A model generated the notes under the pieces. The model saw only the letters and a program-made list of their open reading frames with translations. It did not search any database and was not told the origin of the DNA. Positions 8,504-18,264 of a DNA stretch of 64,000 bases are shown piece by piece. Position numbers and translations under genes: made by a program. The stretch covers positions 684,074-748,073 of the forward strand of contig NZ_GL538208.1 in assembly GCF_000165735.1 (NCBI RefSeq), written 5' to 3'. Each line of letters starts with the position of its first letter. The stretch's first letter is position 1. The DNA is from Megasphaera micronuciformis F0359 (GTDB lineage: Bacteria; Bacillota; Negativicutes; Veillonellales; Megasphaeraceae).

Positions 8504-9598
8504 TTAGCGACGCCGTATACGCCATTGACGCGATTCTCCGGCTCGTTTGCGAACCGTTAAAGTACGTTGCAAACGTCCTTTTTCGAGCATCTTTTCCACA
8601 ACTGAAGCCGCCTCATCCGCTACAGCATTAACGGCTGCCGAAATATGACGGCGTTCTTCCATTTTTTCCTCTTCTACCGCTTCAGGCACTTCTTTTTCTT
8701 CAGAATCGGAAACAAAAGCCGTCTTTGCGTCTTCATCTAAAAAAGCCGCCGCCTTAGACAATTCGTGAGTTACGAAGGAAGGGACCGGTCTTTGCATCGA
8801 CGATACAGCTGCTTCTTCATCCGTAAAAATGCAGTCCAGGACGTCGCCGTGAGGTAAATACGGATTCCAATCGGCACCTGCCGGCTCATCACCCGTCTCC
8901 AGCCAACGAACAGTGGCCGACAAAGCACAAAAGAAAGGATTTCCTTCACCTATATCGGCCAAGGTCCCTTCCTGTGCGGCAGCATGAATAAATTCGTCAT
9001 GCGGCAATACACCGACTACTGACTGAGGCAATAAAACGGCCGCCATAGTTTCTACATTTAAATACCCCGGTCTGTTCCGATAGAAATTATTGAACAGCAC
9101 GTGATTTGAAGTATGTTTTTTCTTATGACAATACTGCATGACCCTTGCAGCATCTCGTAAAGAGGTCCATGACGGCTCAACGACAAAAAGTATCTTTTCA
9201 GCTACAGCCGTGGCGCTCTTAAAAGCACCGTCTCGTCCGGGCGGGCAATCGATAAGTACATAATCATAGTTTTCGCTTAAGCGTGAAATGACGCGGACAA
9301 AATCTTTCGGGTCTGCCTTTTCCCACGTTTTTTTCTGACTGGCTGCCAAAAAATCACCGGCCGGACCTACGTGAACAAGAGCATCCGCGGCCTTACAACG
9401 TTTTTTCATAACATCGTAAACATCAAAAAACACTTCATCCTGTACGCCCAGAAGAAGATCCAGGTTGCGCATTCCCATATCGGCATCGACAGCCAATACA
9501 GTGTATCCGCGACGACGCAAAGCAATGGCCAGCGAAGCGGTTATCAAAGTCTTTCCGACTCCGCCTTTACCGGAAGCGACGGCTATGACATGAGACAT
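8504..9598 (-). CDS. MinD-like P-loop ATPase with long C-terminal extension
   Basis: 364 aa. The N-terminal 250 residues are a MinD/ParA ATPase: deviant Walker A GKGGVGKT (about residues 9-17), ADMGMRNLDLLLG, and YDYVLIDCPPG. The remaining 110 residues are acidic, then end in an arginine-rich tail (VRKRAGESRQWRIRRR), unlike the short amphipathic helix that anchors classical MinD. The longer reading frame to 9736 runs inside mrdA; the ATG at 9598 follows AAGGAGGAA at good spacing. It sits between mrdA and rodA, where minC-minD-minE is often found, but neither MinC nor MinE is encoded here. Could be a MinD that lost its partners or a MinD-type positioning ATPase of the elongasome. Confidence 0.8.
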   Translation of the reverse strand: MSHVIAVASGKGGVGKTLITASLAIALRRRGYTVLAVDADMGMRNLDLLLGVQDEVFFDVYDVMKKRCKAADALVHVGPAGDFLAASQKKTWEKADPKDFVRVISRLSENYDYVLIDCPPGRDGAFKSATAVAEKILFVVEPSWTSLRDAARVMQYCHKKKHTSNHVLFNNFYRNRPGYLNVETMAAVLLPQSVVGVLPHDEFIHAAAQEGTLADIGEGNPFFCALSATVRWLETGDEPAGADWNPYLPHGDVLDCIFTDEEAAVSSMQRPVPSFVTHELSKAAAFLDEDAKTAFVSDSEEKEVPEAVEEEKMEERRHISAAVNAVADEAASVVEKMLEKGRLQRTLTVRKRAGESRQWRIRRR

Positions 9599-9614
9599 GA
9601 ATACTTCCTCCTTT

Positions 9615-11459
9615 TTATTGCGTACGGCCAGAAGCTTGTGTCGGCTCTGCCGTATCTTTATTTTGACTATCTGCCGTACCGATATGGAAGAACTCTTCCA
9701 ACATGGCACGAACAATAGGTCCTGACGATGAGGCACCGAAGCCGCCCTGTTCCGTCAAAACGGCAATGACAATACGCGGATGGTCATAGGGTGCAAACGC
9801 AACAAACCAACCGTGATCACGACCGCTGAAGTTTTCGGCCGTACCGGTCTTGCCGGCTACCTGCACAGGAAACCCGGCAAATAAAGAACCGGCTGTACCG
9901 GACTCTTCCGCCACGTTTCTCATACCTTCTCGAATCAAATCCAGTGTAGACTTGGAGACTTCCAAGGTACCCGTTTGCTCAGGTGCAAAAATCTTGTAAG
10001 GCGTACCGTCAAGATTATCAATGCGGCTGACAATGAACGGCTTGTATTGAATGCCGCCGTTAGCAACTTCACTGACAATCATAGCCGCCTGCAAGGGCGT
10101 AACCAACTGGAACCCCTGGCCGATAGCGGAATTGAAAGTATCCCCCAAGTACCAATCCTGGTGGTAATTTTTTTCTTTATATTCTTCACTGGCAACGAGG
10201 CCCGCCGCTTCACCGCGCATGGCGATTCCCGTCTTTTGACCCATGCCGAACATTTTAGCGTATTCGGCAAGCTTATCGATGCCTACTCGACGTCCCAATT
10301 CGTAGAAATAGACATTATCCGACTTTGCTAAAGCCTCGGTGAAATTAATCCATCCTAAAGCTTCACCGCCGGCATTTCTCATGTCGACAAGCCAATGTCT
10401 ACCGGAGTCGAAAATCATCTCATCCGGTGTGATTTTTTTCAGCTCCAAGGCAGCAGCCCCGGTAATCAACTTAAAAGTCGATCCGGGCGGATATTCACCG
10501 GCAATAACACGGTTTTCCATCGGATGATTGGGATTTCCGTTTATTTGCTTCCATTCCGATTCCGTAATTCCGCGCGTAAACCAGTTAGGATTGTATGCCG
10601 GACGGCTGGCCATGGCCAAAACGGCCCCCGTATTGGGATCGACGGCTACAGCCGCAATACCGCTGACACCGATTCCCTGAGCGATTTGAGCATCCATAGC
10701 CTTTTCCAAAGCCGTCTGTAAGTTTAAATCCAAGGTCAAATGAATATTATGCCCTTGAACAGGGTTCTTTCTTTCCACTTCCATTACGGGACTGCCCGAT
10801 GCATCGACTTCTACTTGGCGACTTCCGTCTTTACCGCGCAAAACGTCGTCATAGTATGACTCTAATCCGGCTCGACCGATTTGTGTCACATTGGACACCC
10901 CGTCTTCACCTTTGAGTCTCTCCATATCGTCTTCATCAATTTGTCCGACGTAGCCGAAAATCTGAGCCGCCATCATATCATACGGATAGTAGCGAATGGG
11001 CTGCACGTCTACGGAAATACCGGGCAATTCGTTACGCCGTTCTTCTACCTTCGTAACTACGTCCGGTGTCAAGTCCTGAGCCAAGACGGTAGGCACGTAT
11101 GAGTTTTTGACCTTACCGGCCTTTTCCAAAATTTTATCTGCAGGCATGTTCAACAAACGGGACAGTTTATCTGCTTCTTCGACAGTCATCTTGCCTTGAG
11201 TCGGTACATAGGTGACCATAAAACTCGGCCGCGATCCGACGAGAATTTGCCCGTTCCGATCATACATGACACCGCGCATAGCCGCTAAAGGAATAGCCCT
11301 CAAACGATTCCCTTCAGCCAATGAGTTATAGTAATCGCCCTGAAAAAGTTGCAACCATACAAGACGGGCTATTAAAACGAGAAAAACAATGACAACCGCA
11401 CTGTATACATAGCGAAAAGGCCCGTCATTATTCTTTTTTTTAAGAAGTGCTTCCAGCAT
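9615..11459 (-). CDS. mrdA: Penicillin-binding protein 2 (elongation transpeptidase)
   Basis: Class B PBP that crosslinks peptidoglycan during lateral growth with RodA. 614 aa: one N-terminal membrane anchor (about 18-38), a dimerisation/pedestal domain, and a transpeptidase domain with the active-site tetrad STFK (about 327), SDN (about 385) and KTG (about 535). The ending is rich in polar residues. ATG start; a GGGGA lies 11 nt upstream, a rather long spacing. Follows mreD by 16 nt and precedes the MinD-like gene. Confidence 0.95.
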   Translation of the reverse strand: MLEALLKKKNNDGPFRYVYSAVVIVFLVLIARLVWLQLFQGDYYNSLAEGNRLRAIPLAAMRGVMYDRNGQILVGSRPSFMVTYVPTQGKMTVEEADKLSRLLNMPADKILEKAGKVKNSYVPTVLAQDLTPDVVTKVEERRNELPGISVDVQPIRYYPYDMMAAQIFGYVGQIDEDDMERLKGEDGVSNVTQIGRAGLESYYDDVLRGKDGSRQVEVDASGSPVMEVERKNPVQGHNIHLTLDLNLQTALEKAMDAQIAQGIGVSGIAAVAVDPNTGAVLAMASRPAYNPNWFTRGITESEWKQINGNPNHPMENRVIAGEYPPGSTFKLITGAAALELKKITPDEMIFDSGRHWLVDMRNAGGEALGWINFTEALAKSDNVYFYELGRRVGIDKLAEYAKMFGMGQKTGIAMRGEAAGLVASEEYKEKNYHQDWYLGDTFNSAIGQGFQLVTPLQAAMIVSEVANGGIQYKPFIVSRIDNLDGTPYKIFAPEQTGTLEVSKSTLDLIREGMRNVAEESGTAGSLFAGFPVQVAGKTGTAENFSGRDHGWFVAFAPYDHPRIVIAVLTEQGGFGASSSGPIVRAMLEEFFHIGTADSQNKDTAEPTQASGRTQ

Positions 11460-11475
11460 GAATACGGGTCCCCTT

Positions 11476-11985
11476 CTATCTGTTAAAACTCATAAATCCG
11501 AAAAATGCGTCTTCCCTATACATTTTTCGCACAATCCGGTCCGCAAAACGGGCTAAAATCCCGTGCGATACAAGCAAAGGAACACTATATTGTGCCAAGT
11601 AGGGAATGAAAGAAACGAATTGTCCCGACAGAGACAAAACGAGGTACGTAAACACCAGGTAGGCTTCCGTAATAAACAGTACCAACAGTACAAGTAAAAT
11701 ATACTGATCTTTCTCCAAGGACCGCCCCAAGTAACTGCTAAGTGCGGCAACCAATAAATACGGTAAAATATGGATACCGAAAAAGTTACCGATAACAACA
11801 TCTTGTAAAAAGCCGCCCAAAAGAGCCACCCCCGTTCCCTTTCTCTGCCCGAAACGCAGGGAAACGATGATCACAAAGAGCAAAATCAGATTGGGCTGTA
11901 CTATACCGTTAAAAACTCTCGGCAAAACAACGCTTTGCAAAATAAAGACGACAAGAGCCGTAATAATACAATATGTCTTTCTCAT
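11476..11985 (-). CDS. mreD: Rod-shape protein MreD
   Basis: 169 aa integral membrane protein with about five hydrophobic segments; length and position (mreC-mreD-mrdA) identify it more than its poorly conserved sequence. Component of the elongasome scaffold. Its start overlaps the mreC stop by 4 nt (ATGA), indicating translational coupling. Confidence 0.9.
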   Translation of the reverse strand: MRKTYCIITALVVFILQSVVLPRVFNGIVQPNLILLFVIIVSLRFGQRKGTGVALLGGFLQDVVIGNFFGIHILPYLLVAALSSYLGRSLEKDQYILLVLLVLFITEAYLVFTYLVLSLSGQFVSFIPYLAQYSVPLLVSHGILARFADRIVRKMYREDAFFGFMSFNR

Positions 11986-12908
11986 AGCGCCGCCGCTCCC
12001 TTGACCCCTTCGACCTTGTCACGCTGCGTTTGAGGGACGAGTTTAGGGGCTACACCCGGCTTATCGTAGCCGCCGTTACCGGTCGTACCGGTAATGACAA
12101 AGACTTCTTCCAGTTTAGAAAAATCGACGCCCGGCTGAATAACCGCATATTTTACAAAATCCGAATCATCGGAATGAACAGATACGATTTTACCTACGTA
12201 CAACCCTTTAGGATAAATGGTACCGAAACCTGACGTGACGAGGTTATCTCCTTCCAGAATGTCCGCATCTTTGGCAATATTGACAAATTGGGGCTCTGTC
12301 GGCATATTGCCGTTACCTCGGACTACCGACGCAACTCGCGATTCGGCTCTTTGCACAATAGCACCTATACTCGTTCTCGGATCCGTTAAAAGCTGGACTC
12401 TTGCCGATGAGGGAAAAACATCGCTGATAAAACCTACAACACCGTCAGGCGTGATAACAGCCATATTTTCTTTAATACCTTCGTTTTCACCGACACCGAT
12501 AATCATCGTATTAGTCCAAGTACCGTAGTCGCGAGAAATAACGGGGCCTGCTACGAGTTGCAAATTTTTATGAGCTTCACGGAAACCGAGAAGTTTACGT
12601 AATCTCGTATTTTCCGCCGTAATTTCATCATAATCCACCGTTTTTTCACGCAGGCCGGCATTTTCCTTTTCCAATTGTTCCCATTCAATACGATTTTTCA
12701 TACTAATATCAATAATGCGGCTGATTGAAGAAATCCGATCGGCAATCCACGACACCCCTTCTTCCAAAGGTGTGACTACAGTCTGCAACGGTGACGTTAC
12801 ATAGGGAATGGAATTATGGCTGCGCCAAGCCCAACCGACAACCCCAATTATTAAAAATAAGGCGAAAGCGGCAATAACGCTTCTCTTACCGAAGGAAAAC
12901 AATGTCAA
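11982..12908 (-). CDS. mreC: Rod-shape protein MreC
   Basis: 308 aa bitopic protein: N-terminal transmembrane helix (about 11-28), coiled coil (about 65-105, with a run of E-N-L/R heptads), then the beta-rich MreC domain (VAGPVISRDYGTW, LVTSGFGTIYPKGLYVGKI). It links MreB filaments to PBP2 in the periplasm. The only available starts are TTG codons (first or third codon) after AAGGAG; no ATG exists before the conserved region, so this is a genuine TTG start overlapping the mreB stop (TTGA). Confidence 0.92.
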   Translation of the reverse strand: MTLFSFGKRSVIAAFALFLIIGVVGWAWRSHNSIPYVTSPLQTVVTPLEEGVSWIADRISSISRIIDISMKNRIEWEQLEKENAGLREKTVDYDEITAENTRLRKLLGFREAHKNLQLVAGPVISRDYGTWTNTMIIGVGENEGIKENMAVITPDGVVGFISDVFPSSARVQLLTDPRTSIGAIVQRAESRVASVVRGNGNMPTEPQFVNIAKDADILEGDNLVTSGFGTIYPKGLYVGKIVSVHSDDSDFVKYAVIQPGVDFSKLEEVFVITGTTGNGGYDKPGVAPKLVPQTQRDKVEGVKGAAAL

Positions 12909-13945
12909 AATCTCCTTTTATAAATGGTCTGAACACCTTGAATTAACGAATCAAATTTCTGCCTGTTTTTCAATGCCGTGTAAGCACCCTTAGCTACTGC
13001 CGTTTCCGGTTCAGCTGCCACCATGACGGGAACGCCTGTTTCCTGTGCAACCAACTGGTCAAGTCCCTTTAGCAAAGATCCGCCGCCGGTGAGGACAATA
13101 CCCTGCTCCATAATATCGGCTGCCAACTCGGGCGGCGTTTCTTTTAACGTACGACGAATCAATTCGATAATCTTAAGCAAAGGCCGCCCCATGACTTCAT
13201 AAATCTCACTGGATTTTAAAGACACTTCCCGTTCCAACCCGTCATCCAAACCGCGGCCTGTAAAGTAAAAATGTCTGTCTTCTATGGGTAAAATAGCAGA
13301 ACCGTTATAAATCTTCATTTCTTCTACCGTTGCATCGTCCGTAACGACAGCGTATTTCATTCGTAAATAATCACGCAATGTCTCATCCAGTTCGATACTG
13401 CCCGTATGAATCGCTTCGGATACGACAATACCGCCCAAAGAAAGGACCGCTACGTTTGTCGTACCGCCGCCAATATCAACGACCATACTGCCTGTCGGCT
13501 CCAAGACGGGAAGCCCGGCACCGATAGCGGCAGCCGCTCCCGTTTCAATCAAACTCGTTTCCTTGGCCCCCGCTCTGTACAAAGCTTCCAGTACAGCTCT
13601 TTTTTCTACATCCGAAGCAATGGCCGGAACCCCGAGATTCACCCGTACACGCTGTACCGTGCGTACAGCTCGACTCAGGATGTAATTTAAAAGCGTACTG
13701 GTTACCGAATAGTCGGCAATAACTCCGTTTACGAGAGGTCTGTGAATCTTCACAACTTCCGGAGACTGAATCAGTAAGTTTTCCGCATTACGTCCGACAG
13801 CCACTACCTTCTGGTTCCGCTCGTCCGTCGCAATAACGGACGGTTCGGAAAGAACAATGCCGCGGCCTTCCACGTATACTTGTGTCGTACAAGTACCCAA
13901 ATCTATGCCTATATTTTTAGTTAAGGGCGAAAAAATAGACGCCAT
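12905..13945 (-). CDS. mreB: Rod-shape-determining actin homologue MreB
   Basis: 346 aa actin-fold ATPase forming membrane filaments that guide lateral wall synthesis. Phosphate-binding motif GIDLGTCTTQVYV near the N-terminus, phosphate-2 motif VVDIGGGTTNVAVLS, and adenosine motif GIVLTGGGSLLKGL. First gene of the mreBCD-mrdA-minD-like-rodA-radical SAM-rng operon, directly under the promoter at 13983-14011. Confidence 0.96.
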   Translation of the reverse strand: MASIFSPLTKNIGIDLGTCTTQVYVEGRGIVLSEPSVIATDERNQKVVAVGRNAENLLIQSPEVVKIHRPLVNGVIADYSVTSTLLNYILSRAVRTVQRVRVNLGVPAIASDVEKRAVLEALYRAGAKETSLIETGAAAAIGAGLPVLEPTGSMVVDIGGGTTNVAVLSLGGIVVSEAIHTGSIELDETLRDYLRMKYAVVTDDATVEEMKIYNGSAILPIEDRHFYFTGRGLDDGLEREVSLKSSEIYEVMGRPLLKIIELIRRTLKETPPELAADIMEQGIVLTGGGSLLKGLDQLVAQETGVPVMVAAEPETAVAKGAYTALKNRQKFDSLIQGVQTIYKRRF

Positions 13946-13982
13946 AATCGATTCCTTCCTACAATAATTACAGTCGTTATTT

Positions 13983-14011
13983 ATTTTACCACAAAGAGGG
14001 CTGACCGTGAA
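13983..14011 (-). promoter_or_regulatory. Candidate promoter of the mre operon
   Basis: Minus-strand -35 TTCACG (14011-14006), 17-bp spacer, -10 TAAAAT (13988-13983), about 30 nt before the mreB Shine-Dalgarno. Moderate match. Confidence 0.55.
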
Positions 14012-14046
14012 TACATTCAGCCGTTACAAGCGGCGATTTTCGGCGA

Positions 14047-14085
14047 AAAATGCGGTATCCCTCCCATAAGGCGATACCGCATTTT
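14047..14085 (-). terminator. Terminator after the RND pump gene
   Basis: 13-bp stem (AAAATGCGGTATC / GATACCGCATTTT), 13-nt loop, followed on the minus strand by a short T-run; begins 8 nt after the pump stop codon. Confidence 0.8.
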
Positions 14086-14093
14086 CACTTACC

Positions 14094-17000
14094 TTATTCC
14101 CTTTTCGAGTCCTTGTTTATCTTGTAAACAGAGGCATACATGACAGGCAGTACCAAAAGAGTCAGAATGGTAGCCACTAAAAGGCCGGATGCAATGGCCG
14201 TAGCCATAGGGCCCCAAAAAGCGCTCCTCATTAAAGGCACCATACCCAAGATGGCAGCTGCCGCCGTCAACATAATCGGCCGAAAACGCATAATCGCCGA
14301 ATCTACGATAGCATCCCACGGTGACTCTCCGGCTGCCTCGTGTTTTTGAATCTGATCGATCAGAATGACCGAATTGCGGATAATCATACCGCCTAAGGCT
14401 AAAATCCCCAAATAAGCTACGAAACCCAGAGATTCATTAAATAAAAGCATCCCTATAGAAACGCCGATAATTCCCAGCGGAGCCGTTATCAATGTAAGAG
14501 CTGTTTTCTTAACATTGCGAAGCTGGAACATGAGAAGCGTCATAATGATAAAAATCATGACCGGTACGGGGGCCAATAAATATTTTAATGATTTTTCACT
14601 ATTTTCCAAGGATCCGTCTTTTTCCAACTTATACCCGAAAGGCAACGACTCTCTAACCGCCGACGCTTCGTCATATGCCTGTTTTGTCGCATTATTAGCC
14701 GTTCCTGAAAGGGTATCGGCCTCAATGAGAATGGTCGGTTTCAAATTACGACGCCAAATGGTTCCGTCTTCGGCACTGTACGAAAGCTTACCTATCTGTT
14801 CCAACGGTACATATCCGTTAGGTGTAGGAATAACCACATCTTTTACTCTTGCTAAGTCACTGCGGCTATTCGGATCGAGACGCAGCTGGATGCCGATTGT
14901 CTTATCGCCTGCATAGTATTCGGCAATAGTCGCCCCGCTCAACTCCGTATAAAGCGTTTTCGATACATCGGCACCGGAAATGCCCAAATAACGTAGTTTA
15001 TTCTGATCCAAGTCGACTTTCACGATTTTACTCTTTTGTTCCCAATCAAGATGAACATCCGTTAAATTCGAATCTTGGCGTAATATATCGGCAACTTTTT
15101 GCGCATAAGTCTTGACCTTATCTATATTCTGCCCCGATAAGCGTAGCATAACGGGATAGTCCGACGGCGGTCCCGTTTGAATATACTTGATATTACTGCG
15201 CACATTCGGTTCATGATCGGCCAGTTCCTTTTTTACTCGCCCTGCCAACTCTTTCCGACTCTCAGTATCAGCGGCAACGACAACAAACTGTGCATAGTTG
15301 CTTGCAGGCAACACAGGCTCTGTCGTTAAAACAAAACGTGGAGCTCCTTCCCCTACATAGAAGGAATAGTCTTTTATCAGGCCGTCTTGCTTATCTAAAA
15401 AAGCGGCAAACTTCTTAGCTTCTTTCTCCGTCGCCGCTATAGACGATCCTTCGGGCAAGGTCATTTCGACTATAATTTCAGGACGCAATGACGGCGGAAA
15501 AAACTCTTGCGGTACTAAGGTCAGCAAACCGCATGACAGGAGAAATACGGAAACTGTCCCCAAAAGAACCGTTTTTCTATGAGTAAGAAAGATTTGCAAA
15601 ACATGTCTAAATGTACGGTAGAAGCGATTATCATACATGGAAGGCTTATCCGCTTCGCCCGCCTTATCCTTAACTTTAATCAAATAATACCCGAACAAAG
15701 GTGCCACCATGACGGATACAATCCACGAGATAACAAGAGACGCCGTAATCACCGGAAAGAGGGCCTTACAAAATTCCGCAGCCGCACCTTCGGAAAAGGC
15801 TACGGGAATAAATCCGGCACAAGTGACGAGAGTTCCCGTCAACATAGGCTTAGCTGTCTCTCTAAAAGCGGCACACGCCGCTTCCGTACGGGACTTACCC
15901 GCCTCCAGTTGGACACTCATCATTTCCACGGCAATGATCGCATCATCAACCAATAAGCCGAGAGCGATGATCAAAGCTCCTAATGAAACTTTGTGTAAAT
16001 CAATGCCGGCAATCTCCATGATGCAAAATACACCGGTAAGCACCAAGGGAATACAAAAGGCGACGACCATACCCGTACGCAAGCCCAAACTGAGGAAGCT
16101 GACAATAAGGACAATAATAATCGCCTCTCTCAAAGTGCCGACAAAATCACTGATAGAGTCTTTAACTACAGCCGGCTGATCCGATACTTGCTTTATTTCC
16201 AGACCTACCGGTAAGTCTTCGCCCACGGATTTTACAACCTTACTCAGATTTTCACCCAAGGTAAGAATATTGCCGCCGTCCTTCATGGAAACAGCCACAC
16301 CTATAGCAGGCTTTCCGTCAAAGAACATTTTCGGGTCTGCCGGCTCCGTATACTTTCGCTCCACCTTGGCAATATCGCCGAGACGAAAAATCGCATTTCC
16401 ACCCTTAACAGGCAGGTTTCGAACGGCATCTATGTCGTCAAAGGTTCCTGTAAGGCGCAAATACACGTTATCCGTTTTTGTATCAATCATACCTGTCGGC
16501 GTCACCGCATTTTGCCCTTTAACCGCCTCGGCTATAGCCGTAGGAGAAATACCTAAGGATGCCAGTTTTGCATTTTCTATTTCTATGTAAACCTTTTCCG
16601 ACTGTTCCCCGACAATTTCGGCCTTCCCCACATCGGGAACATTAAGCATTTCTCGGCGAAGCATTTCGGCTTTTTGTCGCAATTCTTCGTATGAATACCC
16701 GTCTCCCGTTACAGCATATACGGAACCGTATACATCGTCGAAATGGTCGTTATAATACGGTCCGTATACGCCTTCAGGTAAGGTACGTTTCGTATCGTCA
16801 GCCAAGTTACGTACTTCCTGCCAAACAGACCGGACCTGAGCCGAATCTATTTTATCGTCCAAATTAACGAATATAACGGCACGCCCCGGTTTAGAATAGC
16901 TTCGAATATAGTCAAGATGCGGAGTGTCTTGAAGCTTTTTCTCCAATTTATCTGTAACCTGTTCTTCCATTTGTTGAGCTGTCGCTCCCGGCCAGGCAAC

Positions 17001-17147
17001 GGTTACAACCATCTTTCGCACCGTATAAGTCGGATCTTCCATACGCCCCAACTTCATGTATGAAAAAATACCTGCCAACGCGATAACGACAATAAAGTAC
17101 CAAACCAATGTCTTATTTTTCAGAGACAGTTCCGTCAGGTTACGCAT
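14094..17147 (-). CDS. RND efflux pump, inner-membrane permease
   Basis: 1017 aa proton-driven exporter of the AcrB/MdtB-type superfamily: N-terminal TM1 followed by two large periplasmic loops and 12 predicted membrane segments. The proton-relay double aspartate of TM4 is visible in GLLVDDAIIAVEM, so this is a drug/lipophile-type pump and not obviously a metal pump. ATG start 7 nt after AGGTGA, overlapping the adaptor stop by 1 nt. Substrate cannot be told from sequence. No TolC-like outer-membrane channel gene is adjacent. Confidence 0.93.
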   Translation of the reverse strand: MRNLTELSLKNKTLVWYFIVVIALAGIFSYMKLGRMEDPTYTVRKMVVTVAWPGATAQQMEEQVTDKLEKKLQDTPHLDYIRSYSKPGRAVIFVNLDDKIDSAQVRSVWQEVRNLADDTKRTLPEGVYGPYYNDHFDDVYGSVYAVTGDGYSYEELRQKAEMLRREMLNVPDVGKAEIVGEQSEKVYIEIENAKLASLGISPTAIAEAVKGQNAVTPTGMIDTKTDNVYLRLTGTFDDIDAVRNLPVKGGNAIFRLGDIAKVERKYTEPADPKMFFDGKPAIGVAVSMKDGGNILTLGENLSKVVKSVGEDLPVGLEIKQVSDQPAVVKDSISDFVGTLREAIIIVLIVSFLSLGLRTGMVVAFCIPLVLTGVFCIMEIAGIDLHKVSLGALIIALGLLVDDAIIAVEMMSVQLEAGKSRTEAACAAFRETAKPMLTGTLVTCAGFIPVAFSEGAAAEFCKALFPVITASLVISWIVSVMVAPLFGYYLIKVKDKAGEADKPSMYDNRFYRTFRHVLQIFLTHRKTVLLGTVSVFLLSCGLLTLVPQEFFPPSLRPEIIVEMTLPEGSSIAATEKEAKKFAAFLDKQDGLIKDYSFYVGEGAPRFVLTTEPVLPASNYAQFVVVAADTESRKELAGRVKKELADHEPNVRSNIKYIQTGPPSDYPVMLRLSGQNIDKVKTYAQKVADILRQDSNLTDVHLDWEQKSKIVKVDLDQNKLRYLGISGADVSKTLYTELSGATIAEYYAGDKTIGIQLRLDPNSRSDLARVKDVVIPTPNGYVPLEQIGKLSYSAEDGTIWRRNLKPTILIEADTLSGTANNATKQAYDEASAVRESLPFGYKLEKDGSLENSEKSLKYLLAPVPVMIFIIMTLLMFQLRNVKKTALTLITAPLGIIGVSIGMLLFNESLGFVAYLGILALGGMIIRNSVILIDQIQKHEAAGESPWDAIVDSAIMRFRPIMLTAAAAILGMVPLMRSAFWGPMATAIASGLLVATILTLLVLPVMYASVYKINKDSKRE

Positions 17148-18229
17148 TATTCGTCACCTTCCGTTCGCACAATCTGGCCGTTCGACAAAAGCTGAACACC
17201 GGCCGTAACAACCGTATCTCCGTTTTTAAGACCCTTAACCGCCACGCGGTTATCATCAAAGGTTTCAATACTTACGTTTTGCAGAGAAACAGTATGGTCC
17301 TTACCGACAACCCACACTTGAGGCGTATTTCCGGTCTGATAGATAGCCGATAGCGGTAAGATACAATCCGTACCGCTACCGACGGATTTACTGTCCGTAA
17401 CGGTGGCGGTCATCCCCAACTGTACCCCCGGCACGTCTGACGGCAAGGTTACTGTAACCTTATACGTACGCGTAGTCGGATCGGCTACAGCAGCTACTTC
17501 CCTTACGGCGGCCGTAACGTTCATCTTACCGAGGGCCCAGAAAGATACACTGACGTTCTTACCTACGGAAAAATCTTTAATTCTGTTTTCCGGTACATTA
17601 AAGGAAACCTCCATATCGCCGCCTTTTACCAAGGTCAGAACAGTCTGTCCGGCAGCTACAACCTGCCCCGGTTCGGCCGATACGGCAGCAATAACTCCAT
17701 CCGCGTCAGCCGTAAGGCTCGTATAAGAAAGGCTGTTTTCCGATGTAGCTGCAGCCGCTGCCGCCTGATTGTACTGAGCCGCCGCCTGATCATAGGCGTT
17801 ACGATACTGGTCAAGTGTAGCCGCACTGACCGCATCCTGCGAGTATAAAGATTCATATCGTTCCAAATTGACCCGTGCCAAATCCAATTGTGATTGTGCA
17901 GCACTCAATGCTGCTTGAGAACGGTTTACTCCTTGCTGTGCATCTTGAGGATTGACAGTCATCAATACGTCTCCCGCATGGACGACAGAACCTAACTGAA
18001 CATTTTTAGTCGTTATGCGTCCACCGATTTGAAAGGCCATATGACTCTCATAGCGCCCCTTGACCGTCCCCGTATATTGAGCCCCGTCTTGTGCCTGCCC
18101 TTCTCCTACAACTACGGTTTTCACCAATCGAGGCTTTTGCGCCTCTTCCTTATTCCCGCAACCTGAAGCAAAAGTTACTGCTAAAATGACTGATACTAAC
18201 AGAACATAATATTTTCCCCTGCGTTTCAT
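17147..18229 (-). CDS. RND periplasmic adaptor (membrane fusion lipoprotein)
   Basis: 360 aa adaptor linking the RND permease to an outer-membrane channel. N-terminal lipoprotein signal with lipobox FASGC (Cys about 24), then biotinyl-lipoyl-like halves around an alpha-helical hairpin (Ala/Gln-rich, about residues 85-165) and a beta-barrel domain. The ATG at 18244 is in frame, but GGAGGT lies between it and the ATG at 18229, which is therefore the start. Starts 35 nt after the amidohydrolase gene. Confidence 0.92.
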   Translation of the reverse strand: MKRRGKYYVLLVSVILAVTFASGCGNKEEAQKPRLVKTVVVGEGQAQDGAQYTGTVKGRYESHMAFQIGGRITTKNVQLGSVVHAGDVLMTVNPQDAQQGVNRSQAALSAAQSQLDLARVNLERYESLYSQDAVSAATLDQYRNAYDQAAAQYNQAAAAAATSENSLSYTSLTADADGVIAAVSAEPGQVVAAGQTVLTLVKGGDMEVSFNVPENRIKDFSVGKNVSVSFWALGKMNVTAAVREVAAVADPTTRTYKVTVTLPSDVPGVQLGMTATVTDSKSVGSGTDCILPLSAIYQTGNTPQVWVVGKDHTVSLQNVSIETFDDNRVAVKGLKNGDTVVTAGVQLLSNGQIVRTEGDE

Positions 18230-18264
18230 ATATACCTCCGTCATACGTTCTCGCCACAGTTCGC

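Noticed and set aside
9599-9736. Upstream 46-codon extension of the MinD-like protein
   Set aside because: Lies wholly within mrdA, is not MinD-like, and the ATG at 9598 has a strong Shine-Dalgarno.
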